DNA from: Theristus sp. LFF4_11 | Lineage: Eukaryota; Nematoda; Chromadorea; Monhysterida; Xyalidae | Assembly: GCA_030248135.1 (NCBI GenBank) | Contig: JASANC010001876.1 | Span: forward strand, 29,615-93,614 | DNA: 64,000 bases | Direction of reading: 5' to 3' | Shown here: in pieces, positions 13,501-33,704 of the stretch | Layout: each line of letters begins with the position of its first letter | Numbering within the stretch: the stretch's first letter is position 1 | Program-made: the position numbers and the translations under genes | The notes under the pieces: model-generated | The model's input: only the letters and a program-made list of their open reading frames with translations | The model's database searches: none | What the model was told of the DNA's origin: nothing

Positions 13501-13518
13501 CCAGACTGTGTGTTCGCC

Positions 13519-16465
13519 CTACAGGTCGCTGGCCATGTCGGCGATTTCGTCGACCAGGAAATCGAGGTCGTCGCGGGTGATCGCAGGGTTGCTGATGATC
13601 AGACGGAAGAAGTTCGGTCGCTGCGCGTACGCGTCCGGCTGGTAGCCAACCATCGTGCTGCCCTTGGTCATCATTTTCGCCTTGATCTTCGGGGCAACCT
13701 GGATTTCGGTTTTTAAAAAATACATCACAGTAAATCGTTGCAAAAACTACGGCAATGAGATTTTAGAATGACGCACAGCTCAATTCAACTGGCCAACCTT
13801 TTCGAGTCGCGCCATCTTCTCCGACTGCTCCAGCTGGCGCATGCTCGGTGGAACGTACCAAAAGCAGATGTTGAGAAATTTCGGCTAAAAAAGAATAATT
13901 ATGGACAAGTTACACGGTGTGTTGAAGTATAAAAGCAGATAGCGAATGACACGAACATTCTCGACAACCATTTCGTAGCCGGGCGTGTTTTTGATGCGCG
14001 TTGTGAAGTATGTCGCCAGCTCCATGAGACGATCGATTTGTGCGCCGAATCCTTTCATGCCCTGAAAAACAGAAAAACAGTTTTAAAAAATTAAAAAACA
14101 AAACAAAAATCGCTAATCTGCGGTTTTTGAAAGGTAAAAAGCAAATGAAATGCTTCAAGTGTGCACCTTTGCACGCCACATGATCCACAGTTTGAAGATG
14201 TCGTTGTGGCGACCACACTGCATCGCCTTGTCGCCCGTGTCATAAGTCACATCGTACGGCTTGTCTTGTTGGAACAGATAGTCGGCAGACATTTGATTGC
14301 ACTGGAACAGCAGACCCTGGAAAGCAAATCGACATCGTTTTTTGTAAAGATGGGCGGCATCAAATTTTGAAAGTCGAAGTCCTGGTCTTAAAACCGGGCA
14401 CTGTGTCACACGCACAACACTGGTTGGATATGTGCGACATCACAGTGTTTGTGTTCTCTGACAGAGTGCCCTTTTTCACACTACAAAAACAAAGCGCATG
14501 CGAACATCCTGTCGAATGAGACAGGCGCTGCATTGCAGTAACGCCCCCATCAGTTTGTGCGGATTCCAGGTGACCGATTTTGCGCGCTCGATTCCGCTGT
14601 GCAAATGACGGTGCTTCTCCGACAGAAGCAGCCCGCCGCCCCACGCGGCCTACAGAGAAGAAAAAAGAAAAAACATATTACGGTCAGTTTATTGGAATTT
14701 TTTGATGAAGATCAGTCAAAAAGTATGAAAAGTCTGCGCAATAGAAGCTCACGTCGACGTGGAACCAAAGTTCGTGTCGTTCGCAGATGTCTGCGATCTG
14801 ATGCAACGGATCAAAGGCGCCGTAAACTGTGGTGCCCGCCGTGGCGCACACGAAAAACGGCGTTAGTCCGGAACGCTTCGACTGCAAATGGTTTCACTTC
14901 AGATTTGTGAGAAGCAGCATTGAGGGGTGAGACGAGCAATCGGGTTACAATTCTGTATCAATGGGTCAACGAATCACGACGACCCATCCACTCACGGATC
15001 AAAATTGGCAAATATGGCATATATTCGTCAAGTTCTGCTCAAATTTAGGCAGCGACACATTTTCAACAGTGTGCAAACCTCAAGAATCTTTTGCTCCAAC
15101 GCTTCCGGCACCATACGACCGCTCTTGTCGACAGGCACGTTGAAGCAGTTGTCTGCGCCGATGCCTGCCACTGCGGCTGCACCACGGATGGAGTAGTGCG
15201 ACTGCAATGGCATTGTTTGTTCGAAAGAATAGTGATAACTACATACAATAAACTGCAGTAAACAAAAACACTGTGTGTGCACAGCCGGTATCTTCAAACG
15301 TGTCAGATTTTTCGCAGCGCATGAATCCCGGTATGTTACTTGCTAAACAATCTGGCAGGTTTGAAGAGACACACAATACCTCTTCGGACGTGAACATGCA
15401 CAGTTTCGGACATTCGGCCATTCCGAGCGGCTTGCACCGCGGCAGAACCGCGTGGCGTGCAGCGTTCACGGCGTACAAATTTGAAATGGCGCCTCCTGAA
15501 ATGACACGAGTTTGCGAGTGAATAAACCCAATACCGACTGTGACATTAAGAAAACACAAAACTGCAATTTTAGTTGTTTACCGGGCGCAAAAATGCCATC
15601 GCCCTCCGGCCAGCCGATCAGTTCAATCATCTTTTTCAGTATCTCACGCTCCATCAGTATGAACACGGGCGCTATCTCATACGTGAACCTGCGAATCAAG
15701 AAAAGAAGTGTAATTGAGAAAAATCAACGATACACTGTGATTAAATCATGTTTTACATTTTGATCCCGTTCCAAGGTGCAAATAATGTTACTTCCCCTCC
15801 TGGGCACAGGGTCGGAGAGAACTTTTGTTCTGTTTTATTCGGCGCCTTTAAGCGTCAGGCAAATGCACAGGGAAAGTTCACCAGACGTTTGTGCAATGCA
15901 CCATTTCCTCCCAAACCACTATTCAAACTGAATACCACCTGCCAACTGGCAACAATGTCAACTTGCATGTTTGTGTTTGCGGTCGCCGTCAGCCACTCGC
16001 CACTCATGCAGACGAGGTCGAGACCGCACGAAATCTGATTGAAGAAGCGCGGATGGCCGGTCTTCACCTGGTGCTGCAGCGTCTGCTCGCAGTCGCGAAT
16101 CAGCCGATTCAAGTCGAGCGGTTCGTCGCGAATTGAAAAGTCAAACTTTTGCTTCAGATCCTCCGGATGGAGAAAGTTGAGTATTTTGCTGTCGCGATCG
16201 TTCATCGTTTTGATGTAGTCGAGCAGCACTTGAACGACGCGACGCAGGTACAGTTCCGAGTCGTCCCAGCCGGATTGGTTCAACGGCAGGAGATCTGTGT
16301 GACAAAAGTGCAACACGTTCATGTTGCAGAATTTAAACAGTGGTATTTCGTGAAGCAACTCAACTGGTGATCTGATCACCAAAAGTACATCCAATGTCCA
16401 AACTGACCAGTGTAATGCAGCTTGCCAGTGGTGTTCTCGAACGCTTGCTTTTCTTTTTCGTCCAT
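13519..16465 (-). CDS. GAD: Glutamate decarboxylase (GABA-synthesising, PLP-dependent)
   Basis: Exons in transcript order: 16408-16465, 15967-16294, 15582-15688, 15380-15495, 15079-15201, 14753-14881, 14506-14649, 14167-14316, 13957-14061, 13798-13884, 13519-13698; 508 aa, stop TAG. The enzyme converts L-glutamate to GABA and CO2 with pyridoxal phosphate and is the marker enzyme of GABAergic neurons. Family landmarks are intact: [30 protein letters not shown], the PLP lysine in WNPHK (about residue 318), the catalytic-loop segment [10 protein letters not shown] and the C-terminal TMVGYQP block. Alignment to animal GAD65/67 is continuous from DLLP to the C-terminus. Only about 20 residues precede DLLP, so the long palmitoylated N-terminus of vertebrate GAD65 is absent. 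Intron 2 has a GC donor; this is required to make TANTNM. The start ATG at 16463-16465 is the only one in frame with a matching exon 1 phase. Confidence 0.96.
14394..14471. repeat. Hairpin repeat in a glutamate decarboxylase intron
   Basis: GGGCACTGTGTCA at the left is answered by CTGACAGAGTGCCC at the right, giving a stem of about 14 bp around a 50-bp loop. It lies between two GAD exons and may be a MITE remnant. Confidence 0.45.
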
Positions 16466-18651
16466 GATTATCCCGAATAATTTCTGGTTACGGTCAGTTT
16501 TGAATCGGGAAAATATATCCTAGACTGCTTATTGCATTGAACTTCAGAGTAGCACTAAGACACTACGTCTTCACCCCAGAATTAGTGGCTGTTTCGATCC
16601 GGTGGTCTCAGATGCTTGCAAAGAATCCGTGAAATCTGAATGTGTCTCAGTCAGTTTTCGCTGCCTTCGCTCAGGCTCACTCAAGGATCGAAATGGGGTC
16701 ACTTGAGATGCTTCACAAACGCGTGGGAAGGTGGGAGAAAATTTTAGCAAAACCAGTCTCCAGAAGTTCATGACCTTCAACGCAATTGTTTTTGAGACTC
16801 AATGTACAGTCGTGCAATGATGTACAAGATAAAAGGTTACAAACACGAAAAACAGTTCTCTTGGTCATATTGAATATTTTCAAAAAATGTTTGTTTCACC
16901 TATTTTTCAGGAATGCCTTTTCGCCCTGCGATATTTTCATCCTTTTGTCCACGCAGCAGTTACTGGACTTCCCACTTTTCGCCAATGCAAACGGGTCCCA
17001 GCAATCCATTTTTAATGATGCGCTTGACCGAGTCCACCGAGCGTCCATTGTGGTGTTCTCATAGAATTCAGATTGTGCCAAGCGCAAATGACGCAAAAAC
17101 GGCTCACACGGAAGACCCCGATTTTTAATCTCCATTCTGCCCTTGCGCGAGCGCACCATTTAGCTCATTTCAAATTTGTACGCTTGCAATTTCGGTCGTT
17201 TTTCAGAAAAGACTTGACGCAGTTTCTGTTCTTCTTTCGTGTCGATATTGTTTTGCCACTTTTGTCTGCCAAAGAGTTGGATCACACATAAATTTAGGAC
17301 TGAGTTAGCCCATATACAATGTATATCTAGAAGCAGAGGCCTTTTGAAAAGACTTATGCTCGTTTGAGAACTCAATTTGATCCACTTAGCCACGCATGAT
17401 GAGCGCGCTCGGCGCCATCGCTTCGGTACCATTCAAATGAAACGATCAATTCTTGTTTACTTACGCTTGTGCATGAAAAGAGTTCGTCTTAAACGGCAAA
17501 CCGTTTTTCAAAAAAAATCCTAAACTTCTCAACGTACAACATTGTGATGTTGTGTACTTTCGATTTTAGAAAAATAAAATTTAAAAAAAAACAACTTTGA
17601 CTGTCTGCCCGGTTATTAGTTTGTCTAAACAATGAGCCTTATGATGGAATCACGACATACACGGTTTTATTTTGTGAACCGATTGCTTTACAAACACGAC
17701 TACAATAAACAACTGCATAGATAAAGACAATTTTTTGTGACACCGAACAACATCAATAGACGACTAGATCCAATAAATACCGAACAAGAACTGTAGAAAC
17801 GCTCAAACACAAAACAGAGTCACAAAACACACGAAAGACGACAAATGCAGGTACACAATGGAAATAATTTCAAAGTACAGTTCGTTTATTTGGAGTTGTC
17901 ACTTTTTTAGAGCTCGGTAAGATCAGAATAGAACTCACGAAATTGCATGAAAACACACAGAACCACAGTGTTTGATTTCAACCAAGCGTAGACATTCGTT
18001 CTTGTTTACTGTAATTCAAACTTTCGCCTTCTCTGTATTCTGCGAAAAAGCGCACGTTTAAACTGACATATTTCATGTACTGTAAATAGCTTCCGTTGCA
18101 AAAATATTCAATTGGATTTCTGCAGACTAAAATTTCAAGATTTGAAAAAAAAATTTGTATGTCCATAAACGAATAATTTACTGTATTAAACTAAGCACCG
18201 CAACAAATTCACAAAAGAATCGAAGACATGATAAAACTGATTAAGAATTAACTAAAAATGAAGTTCAGATGACACGTTCAAAAACATGATAGAAATGCAT
18301 GAACTCACCAATCTTCACGATTATCACAATGATCCAACCACAAAGAAAAATAGGAATTACACGGGGATTACAAGTACATCACACAACAAAGGGAATGCTT
18401 GACAACGAAAACAAAACAAACAAATCGGGATTGATTGATTTTAGCCAAAATGTACAATAACTTATGGACATATCAGAACAGATGCTCCAATGTATTGCAC
18501 AAAACAGGTACACAAGACGAGCACAAATGTGGTAATGAACGAGAAATATCACGTCAAAAAACGATAGTCACATTAAACAGCACAGCACAGGCCACGGACA
18601 AGACGGACACAACACCACAAATCACAGGACACAATGGAAACACTGAAACGT
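16466..18651. other. Intergenic between glutamate decarboxylase and WDR7
   Basis: No convincing gene. It should contain the GAD promoter (just above 16466) and the WDR7 3' UTR. The stretch 16896-17159 may be a transposase relic, listed separately. 17500-18640 is AT-rich, with a fragment of the GAATACAGAG-type repeat near 18030-18075. Confidence 0.5.
16896..17159 (-). pseudogene. Possible Tc1/mariner transposase relic
   Basis: On the minus strand an open frame of about 87 codons includes ENTTMDARW. A neighbouring frame then reads SVDSVKRIIKNGLLGPV and GEKWEVQ before a stop. Read together with one frame change, the order resembles the Tc1/mariner catalytic-core segment where a TMDA-like motif is followed by an I-K-N-x-L-L-P helix and W-x-x-Q. 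No terminal repeats or intact transposase are visible. A chance resemblance is quite possible. Confidence 0.25.
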
Positions 18652-27967
<9,316 letters not shown>

Positions 27968-28555
27968 TCTGCCACCACAACACCAAATATTGATCATCAA
28001 TCAGCAAACTCGATTCATGAAGTCTTTAAGTGAAACGCAACAGATAATTCCTCCATCCGAAAACTCGGACGAGAAAATTGCAGATCCAACAATTTGGAAC
28101 TGCTCAGACAGACATCACTGAACCCAACAAACACAAAAAAAATATGTTTCATTTTCTTTTTAACACATCCCATCCCTGTGGTACACCACACTGCAATACC
28201 ATGAATCAAGCTATACAAACAACAGATTGAAAAACAAAAATTAAGCGGACTAAAAATATAGAAATCGTTTTCAAAATATGGATTACAACCCGCATTACGA
28301 GACATCACTGCCAAAACCAATAACAACAACCAGAATATCGAACAACCAAAACCACAAAAAATTAGTAAAAGTGCATGAAAAAAATATAATTTTTAAACCA
28401 AAATCACATTTTTTGAACAAAACTTTATGAGAAGAGGTTCTTTAAAAGTGTATGAACAAACCACTAATATGCAACCAGCTTTTGTACAGAAGAAACAAGA
28501 AGAAAATAACGAAAACCACAAAAGAAAATTGGTCCAAATAGAAAAATATCCCAAT
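27968..28555. other. Intergenic between WDR7 start and TMEM144 end
   Basis: 588 bp of AT-rich DNA with no supported exon. It should contain the WDR7 promoter and 5' UTR and the TMEM144 3' UTR, since both genes run leftward. Confidence 0.6.
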
Positions 28556-31500
28556 TCAGAGGTGTATAATTCGCGAGAGCCCACTAAGCACACTGCCAGT
28601 GACGGCGACTGCCATCGCCCACGTCAGCAGCAGCACATTGCGACGACCCTGACACAACAATCACACATTCGTGGTGGATTTGCAGAATAAACAACAGTGA
28701 TAAAGTGAAATTGTCAGTTAGTTGAGTAATGTTACGAATAAAGAAATCTGTTGCGCGGAGGAGAAAGTTATTCGATGTAAATTTCAGTTAGTAAAAAGTT
28801 TATAAAGAAATCCAAATGGACGTACTCGAATTTCGTGGAAATAGAACACGCTCCAGAGCGCAGCGATCACACCAGGCGCCTCAAAGAATAATACAATGAA
28901 GAAAAGTTTGAAACGTTCACACACACACACTAGGGTTGGCACAGGAAAAAAACCGGTTTCTTTTCCGTTTTAAAACCGGTTTTTTTCAGTTTTTTTCCTG
29001 AAAAAATAAAGAACCGGTTTTTTACCTTAAAAATTTTCAAACTTCGTGGTAAAAAATCACAATTCTTCGTTTGATTGATAAAATGTAAAATTATATTTTT
29101 GAAAAAAACGGTGCAGTGAACTGTGTCGAACTGAACTGGTGAAGCATCATTTTGCAGAAGCTTTTGTGTCAAGGGTCAAGTGAAATACGATGAAGACAAG
29201 GTGACTGCTAAACTAACTGCAGATGCAGACTGACTGACTGACGTTGTCGATTTGAAACGGTAACTGATGAGATGTTATTTTTCAAACCCAATCCGCTACC
29301 GGTTTCACTTTGCAGTTCTGCAAATCTCGCCCCCTAATCGGGGTCAGCTATCCGGTCTCCTTGCAACCGTCCCCCGCTCCCCACACCTACACGGTCACTG
29401 TCCAGTCTTTGTTTTCAATTTATTGAACGTGCTGCCCTGGAAACCAATAAAAGCGAATTTGATTTGATTTTAAACAAAAATTGAGTAGCATTGGGTGGCG
29501 GCAAAAATAGCAAATTGGGTCGGTTGTATGCCCGAAAACAGCATTTTGCGGTGCTCAAAATTACTAATTTTAATGTATTTCCTGTTTTTGAGTTCAAGAT
29601 GCCAAGTTCTGGAAAGTTTAGAAGCTGGGAAGCATTCGGTTTTTTATGGTTTTAAAACGGAAAAGAAACCGGTTTTTTTTCTTGGCAATATAAAAAACCG
29701 GTTTTTTACCAACCCTACACACACACAATTCAAAGGACCATAAAAAACTTGAGTGAAAATGGCAACAAACTACAAGCGAACCCTGGTGTTTATTGGGAAC
29801 GTGATGGCGGCCGAGAGATGCTCGTTCGCAACGAACCAGGACGTTTGTCCTATGGACCAGATGAGACCGGTCAGAAACGATGGAAACGCCAGTTCGGCCG
29901 TGACGTACGGGCGGCTCTGCGTGTACGCACAGTGCAGCAGGAAGTAAACGCTGCACGCCAGAAAGGAGCCGGTGTAGTGAGAGAACACGTAGTCCAGGCC
30001 TGCAAAGGTGCCCTGCAGTGCGACAACAAAAACACTGAGAACCGAGAGAAGAACGGACCGTTGCGCGACGCAGCACTGTCGTGGTCCTGGATGTAGAACA
30101 CGGGCACGAAACAAAGACCGAAGAAGACGCCCGCCACGACCGACAGACCGACGCCGCTGCACAATTGCATTGCATGCGATTGCTTCGGAATCAAAGAAGA
30201 CAACAAACTTCCGAGCTTTTTCTTTTCTGCACAAGAAACTTACCACATGAATTCTCTTTTTCTTGCTGTTCTAGATGCAATTTGCGCGCTCAACGACTCG
30301 CCCACGGGAGGGCTAGGTTGTCGTCGCGCCCCAAGAATCTCATGGTCTGAGTCTGACAGTTCGTCTACGTCTTCGCTTTCCTGGAAATCAGCACCACCAC
30401 TTTTGTTGTTTTGTTGCGTTTAAAACACTGAAATGTTTCGAGTTTCATCAACTTTAACGTTTTTAAAACTTTCATTTTTAGAATGATGTTATCCGAAGTT
30501 ATTGCATAATCAAACACATAAAAAATGCACAATTAGATTTCGCGATTCACTCGGAGTCGCAGATGAGCTGACGCGATGGGCGCTTGTCGCTTGTTCACCT
30601 GCGCCCGTCTCTGATTTAACGAAAGCGAACATGACGGCACTGGAAAAAATAATCAAAAAAATGGGAAAACTAATGATAAAAAATAAGGTAGATAAAAAAA
30701 TACACGCAAACCTGATAACGGCAAGCATGAGGCCAAGTGAGTTCAACAAGTCGCTAGCAGGCACTTGACAGATCGTGCCAAACCAACCGAATCTGAAACA
30801 CCAACAGAATTGTCTGGTCTCGACCGCTGACCAGCATGTTTTCAATCATCAGAAGAACGGAACATCATTTTGACAAAATGAATACGTAGAAGGCCTGGAT
30901 GACCAAAAAATTGCGGGAACTGGATGGTGCGCTGCGCGCCTCCGTCGGAAACAGCGCTCGTTGGCATCCCGCAAAGTGCGTCACTGGCAGCCGCTTTAAG
31001 GCGACGCTAAAGCGGCAGAGCAGCCATGTCGCTCTTGGCGCAACACTTTACACAGTTGCATTGCAACGCTAGGCTTATTTTGAATTGCCACATAAAAATG
31101 ACACCAGTTTCTTTTCCACGTCTGCAAACGCAATGAGTCGCAGAAGCTGACAATATTGATATTACAAAGCTCGCAACAAACCGTGCACTGGCCCATCCGA
31201 AAATGCACGCGCTTGTCGTCCACATGAGCACCCCAACGGCCATTCCGATTTTGTTGATGATGATCACGCAGGACACGTTGCCTGGCAAATAACGAACAAA
31301 TGCGAACGGTCGCAAGCATAACATGATCATGATTGGGCTGCGCTCACGCTCACCTCTCAGTTTGTACACTCATCGAAAGAACCACAATCGCTCTGCACTG
31401 AAATCTTGCTTAGAAATGCGTTTTTCTTCGTCCACAATGATTTGAAAACCGAAAGCTCTAGCTCTTACGCAAGGTGTGATTGGGATAGAATGAAGAGACC

Positions 31501-32046
31501 GAAAAATGCTGTTTTAAACTTCATTTTTGACAATGTATCCTAGTTTATCGCTCCAGGGTATTTCTTGTTCTTCAGTACGTTCGTTGCCCGTTAGGTTCAC
31601 GAAATGCTGTTTTGCTTTAGTTTGAAAATGGTGTGCGATGTGCGTGCGAGCGAAAAGTGTCAGCGAACAAAATCATGTCCCTCAATCGAAAACTCTTCGT
31701 GTTTTGCAGCATTTGCAGTGCCGTTTTGTGTCACCTGTTGACCACAGAGCGCCACCGAGCATTGCCAGCGGGTAGAACTGTGGACACGCACGGTAGAGAT
31801 TTACAGCGATGCCAACGCACATAATGGCACAACCCATCATGAATTGAACAAACAACCCTGAAAACTGCCAATGTTAATAAAAATAATCAGGTACAAAAAC
31901 GTCAAAAAAAATGTTAAATAACCATTGCCAGTGCGATACGGCTTGATTGGTACAAACATTGAGCCGAATGCAATTCCGGAGACCAAACAAGCCGTGATTC
32001 CGACAAAAAACGATGAAACGTTCCCGTCAACAGGCACAGCGTTCAT
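28556..32046 (-). CDS. TMEM144: TMEM144, multi-pass membrane transporter-like protein
   Basis: Exons in transcript order: 31923-32046, 31735-31857, 31182-31281, 30712-30792, 30573-30639, 30244-30380, 30077-30156, 29782-29999, 28826-28879, 28556-28648; 358 aa (human 345). TMEM144 belongs to the drug/metabolite transporter superfamily and is thought to be a carbohydrate transporter, with ten membrane helices. Co-linear matches include SGIAFGSMFVPIKPY, FYPLAMLGGALWSTGN, FGWASARFGWFG, SVVAGVFFGLCFVPVFYIQD, LDYVFSHYTGSF, SWFVANEHLSAAITFP and APGVIAALWSVFYFHEI. A hydrophilic, Glu/Asp/Ser-rich loop of about 60 residues lies between helices 5 and 6, as in relatives. The start at 32044-32046 fits the family length; an in-frame ATG lies 51 bp further upstream. 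Intron 8 is enlarged by a hAT-like element. Confidence 0.95.
28931..29717. mobile_element. hAT-like non-autonomous element in TMEM144 intron 8
   Basis: 787 bp with inverted ends starting TAGGGTTGG. Both arms carry AAACCGGTTTCTTTTCCGTTTT within the first 80 bp. It sits in an (AC)n microsatellite, so an 8-bp target duplication of AC repeats fits but cannot be proved. TAGGG-type ends and 8-bp duplications are typical of hAT elements. No transposase frame is present. An inner segment (about 29280-29475) looks like the tail of a non-LTR retrotransposon. Confidence 0.75.
29280..29475 (+). mobile_element. Possible LINE 3' tail nested in the hAT-like element
   Basis: A C-rich segment is followed by CTGCCCTGGAAACCAATAAA and a short TTTGATTTGATTT tail. 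A polyadenylation signal followed by a tandem TGATT tail is typical of CR1/L2/Rex-type LINE or SINE 3' ends. No reverse transcriptase remains, so the class is inferred from the tail alone. Confidence 0.4.
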
Positions 32047-32060
32047 GTTTAGTTTAAAAA

Positions 32061-32170
32061 GGTCCACACGAAGACGAAACTCTGGGCAAAAAATCATAAA
32101 GTAACTTTCTGTGGAAAGTGTGTTGAACGCATTTTTTCAGATGAAAGTACAATTTTTATGGCAAAAATTT
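32061..32170. repeat. Left copy of a direct repeat bracketing the G-rich block
   Basis: Shares CTTTCTGTGGAAAGTGT, AACGCATTTT, CAGATGAAAGTACAAT and ATGGC-AAAATT in order with 40610-40710, about 75 bp at high identity and the same orientation. It overlaps the TMEM144 5' end. The other copy lies just upstream of the eL21 gene. Confidence 0.7.
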
Positions 32171-32377
32171 GGTTTTAAAATTAATTAAAAACAAATTCAA
32201 AAAAATCCCGACTTTTTCAAAGATTTTAAAAAAAAAATTAAATTTGAGAGGGTCGACTCGACAACTGAACTGGTTTCACTCACATTGACTTTGTTTTTGG
32301 CAGAATTTCGTTTGACAATTTTTACTTTCAGGTCAAATGAGACGAGCAAAGTTTTTTTAGAGTGGGTGTGGCGGGTC

Positions 32378-32405
32378 GGGGGGGGGGGGGGGGGGGGGGG
32401 GGGGG
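32378..32405 (+). repeat. Uninterrupted run of 28 G
   Basis: A perfect G homopolymer inside G-rich flanks. Such runs fold into G-quadruplexes and are prone to length error in sequencing, so the true length is uncertain. Confidence 0.9.
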
Positions 32406-32559
32406 TGCCGACTAAAAAGTGAGGTCCAAACTATGGTAACGTGGGGGGACCCCCCCATGGGGGTCCCATGGGGGGTGCATTGAAATTAGCTTTGCCTACA
32501 TTACTAAACCAAAGCCAAGTTTACAGTGTGTTTTGTTGTTTTAGTTCGGTTTCAATGAA

Positions 32560-32662
32560 GTCGTTGTAGGTTCCTAATCCTAAGCCCAATCCTATGATCC
32601 TAATCCTAATGAAGTCGTTGTAGGTTCCTTATTCTAAACCTAATCCTAATCCTAAGTGAAGC
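32560..32662. repeat. Degenerate TTAGGN (telomere-like) tract, copy 1
   Basis: Clusters of CCTAATCCTAA and CCTAAACC on the plus strand correspond to TTAGGA/TTAGGT repeats on the minus strand. The repeats are short and mixed with unrelated bases. A second tract lies at 35962-36005. Confidence 0.6.
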
Positions 32663-33205
32663 CTTTTTAACAAAGTGAAAGTGCCTTGATTGACAGCTTT
32701 GTTGAAGGGGTGAAACATTGGGATCAGGGATCAGCTCCAGCTCCGGTTTAGCTTTGTAGTTTTACGTTGAAATTACAATGAAGATGGTCAAGTTATATTC
32801 AGCTTATATTATGGACTTTATAGACAAAAAATCATGATTTTCGAATAAAATTTTAGGGTGGGCAGAAAATTTTTGGGGGGTCTCCGCCAGACAAAATTTC
32901 ATGAGGCGTGTGGGGGGTGTCGGCCAAATTTTCGAGGGGGAGGGTCCGATGGGGGGGGGGGGGTGCCCGGTTTTAGGGGGGTGGCACGGTAGTGCAAAAT
33001 CTTGGGCAAAATCGGAGATGAGGGGGAGGTGGTGTGCACCTCTAGCACGAGGTTCGCTCCGTGACACCCACCCCAAAACCTGGCACTCTTCGTAGCACCT
33101 CCACCTTACTCAGTCTTTAAACTTGGCACCCCTTGGGTAGGTAGGTACCCCTATCATCTTTGGTACTGTTCGTATTATCTTTTATTTTTGGTTTATTTTA
33201 GCACA

Positions 33206-33350
33206 TACAGTCCATCTGGAAAATATATGCAACATGACGTCATGACCAATCAATAAGCGCTGAGAATTGTTCATGATTAGCCAATCAGCGGTGAGAATTA
33301 CCATGACCAACCAATCAGCTAGTTGCATAATATTAGCAAGATAGACTGTA
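33206..33350. mobile_element. MITE with TACAGTC ends, CCAATCAG core
   Basis: 145 bp with inverted ends: TACAGTCCATCT at left and AGATAGACTGTA at right, followed inward by ATGCAAC / GTTGCAT. The interior holds three CCAATCA motifs and CATGACGTCATG. It lies between the two G-rich blocks. Confidence 0.65.
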
Positions 33351-33704
33351 CATTGAATCTAGAGATAGATGTAAGCTTGACGCAAGAATTACAAATTGGT
33401 GAAATGACTCGTGTCCCTGAGATAGTTTAGTGACTAGGGTTAAGTTGAATTGCTACATCCAGCTTAAAACTGAGCTTTTTGACATCTCTGCAAACGCTTT
33501 GAGTCACAGAACCAAAAAAAACTATAGTTATCTGTCCATTTTCTTGCTGTTCACATTTGTTTTCATTGATGAATTCACCATTTTATTAAACCTTAGGTTT
33601 TTTCAGTGTTTTATTGCATCGTATTTTTCTTGCATCATATGTTTTTTTTGTGTCTGCAGATAAAGTCAACAAATAAAATTTGGAACTTTTTAGTTAAACA
33701 AAAA

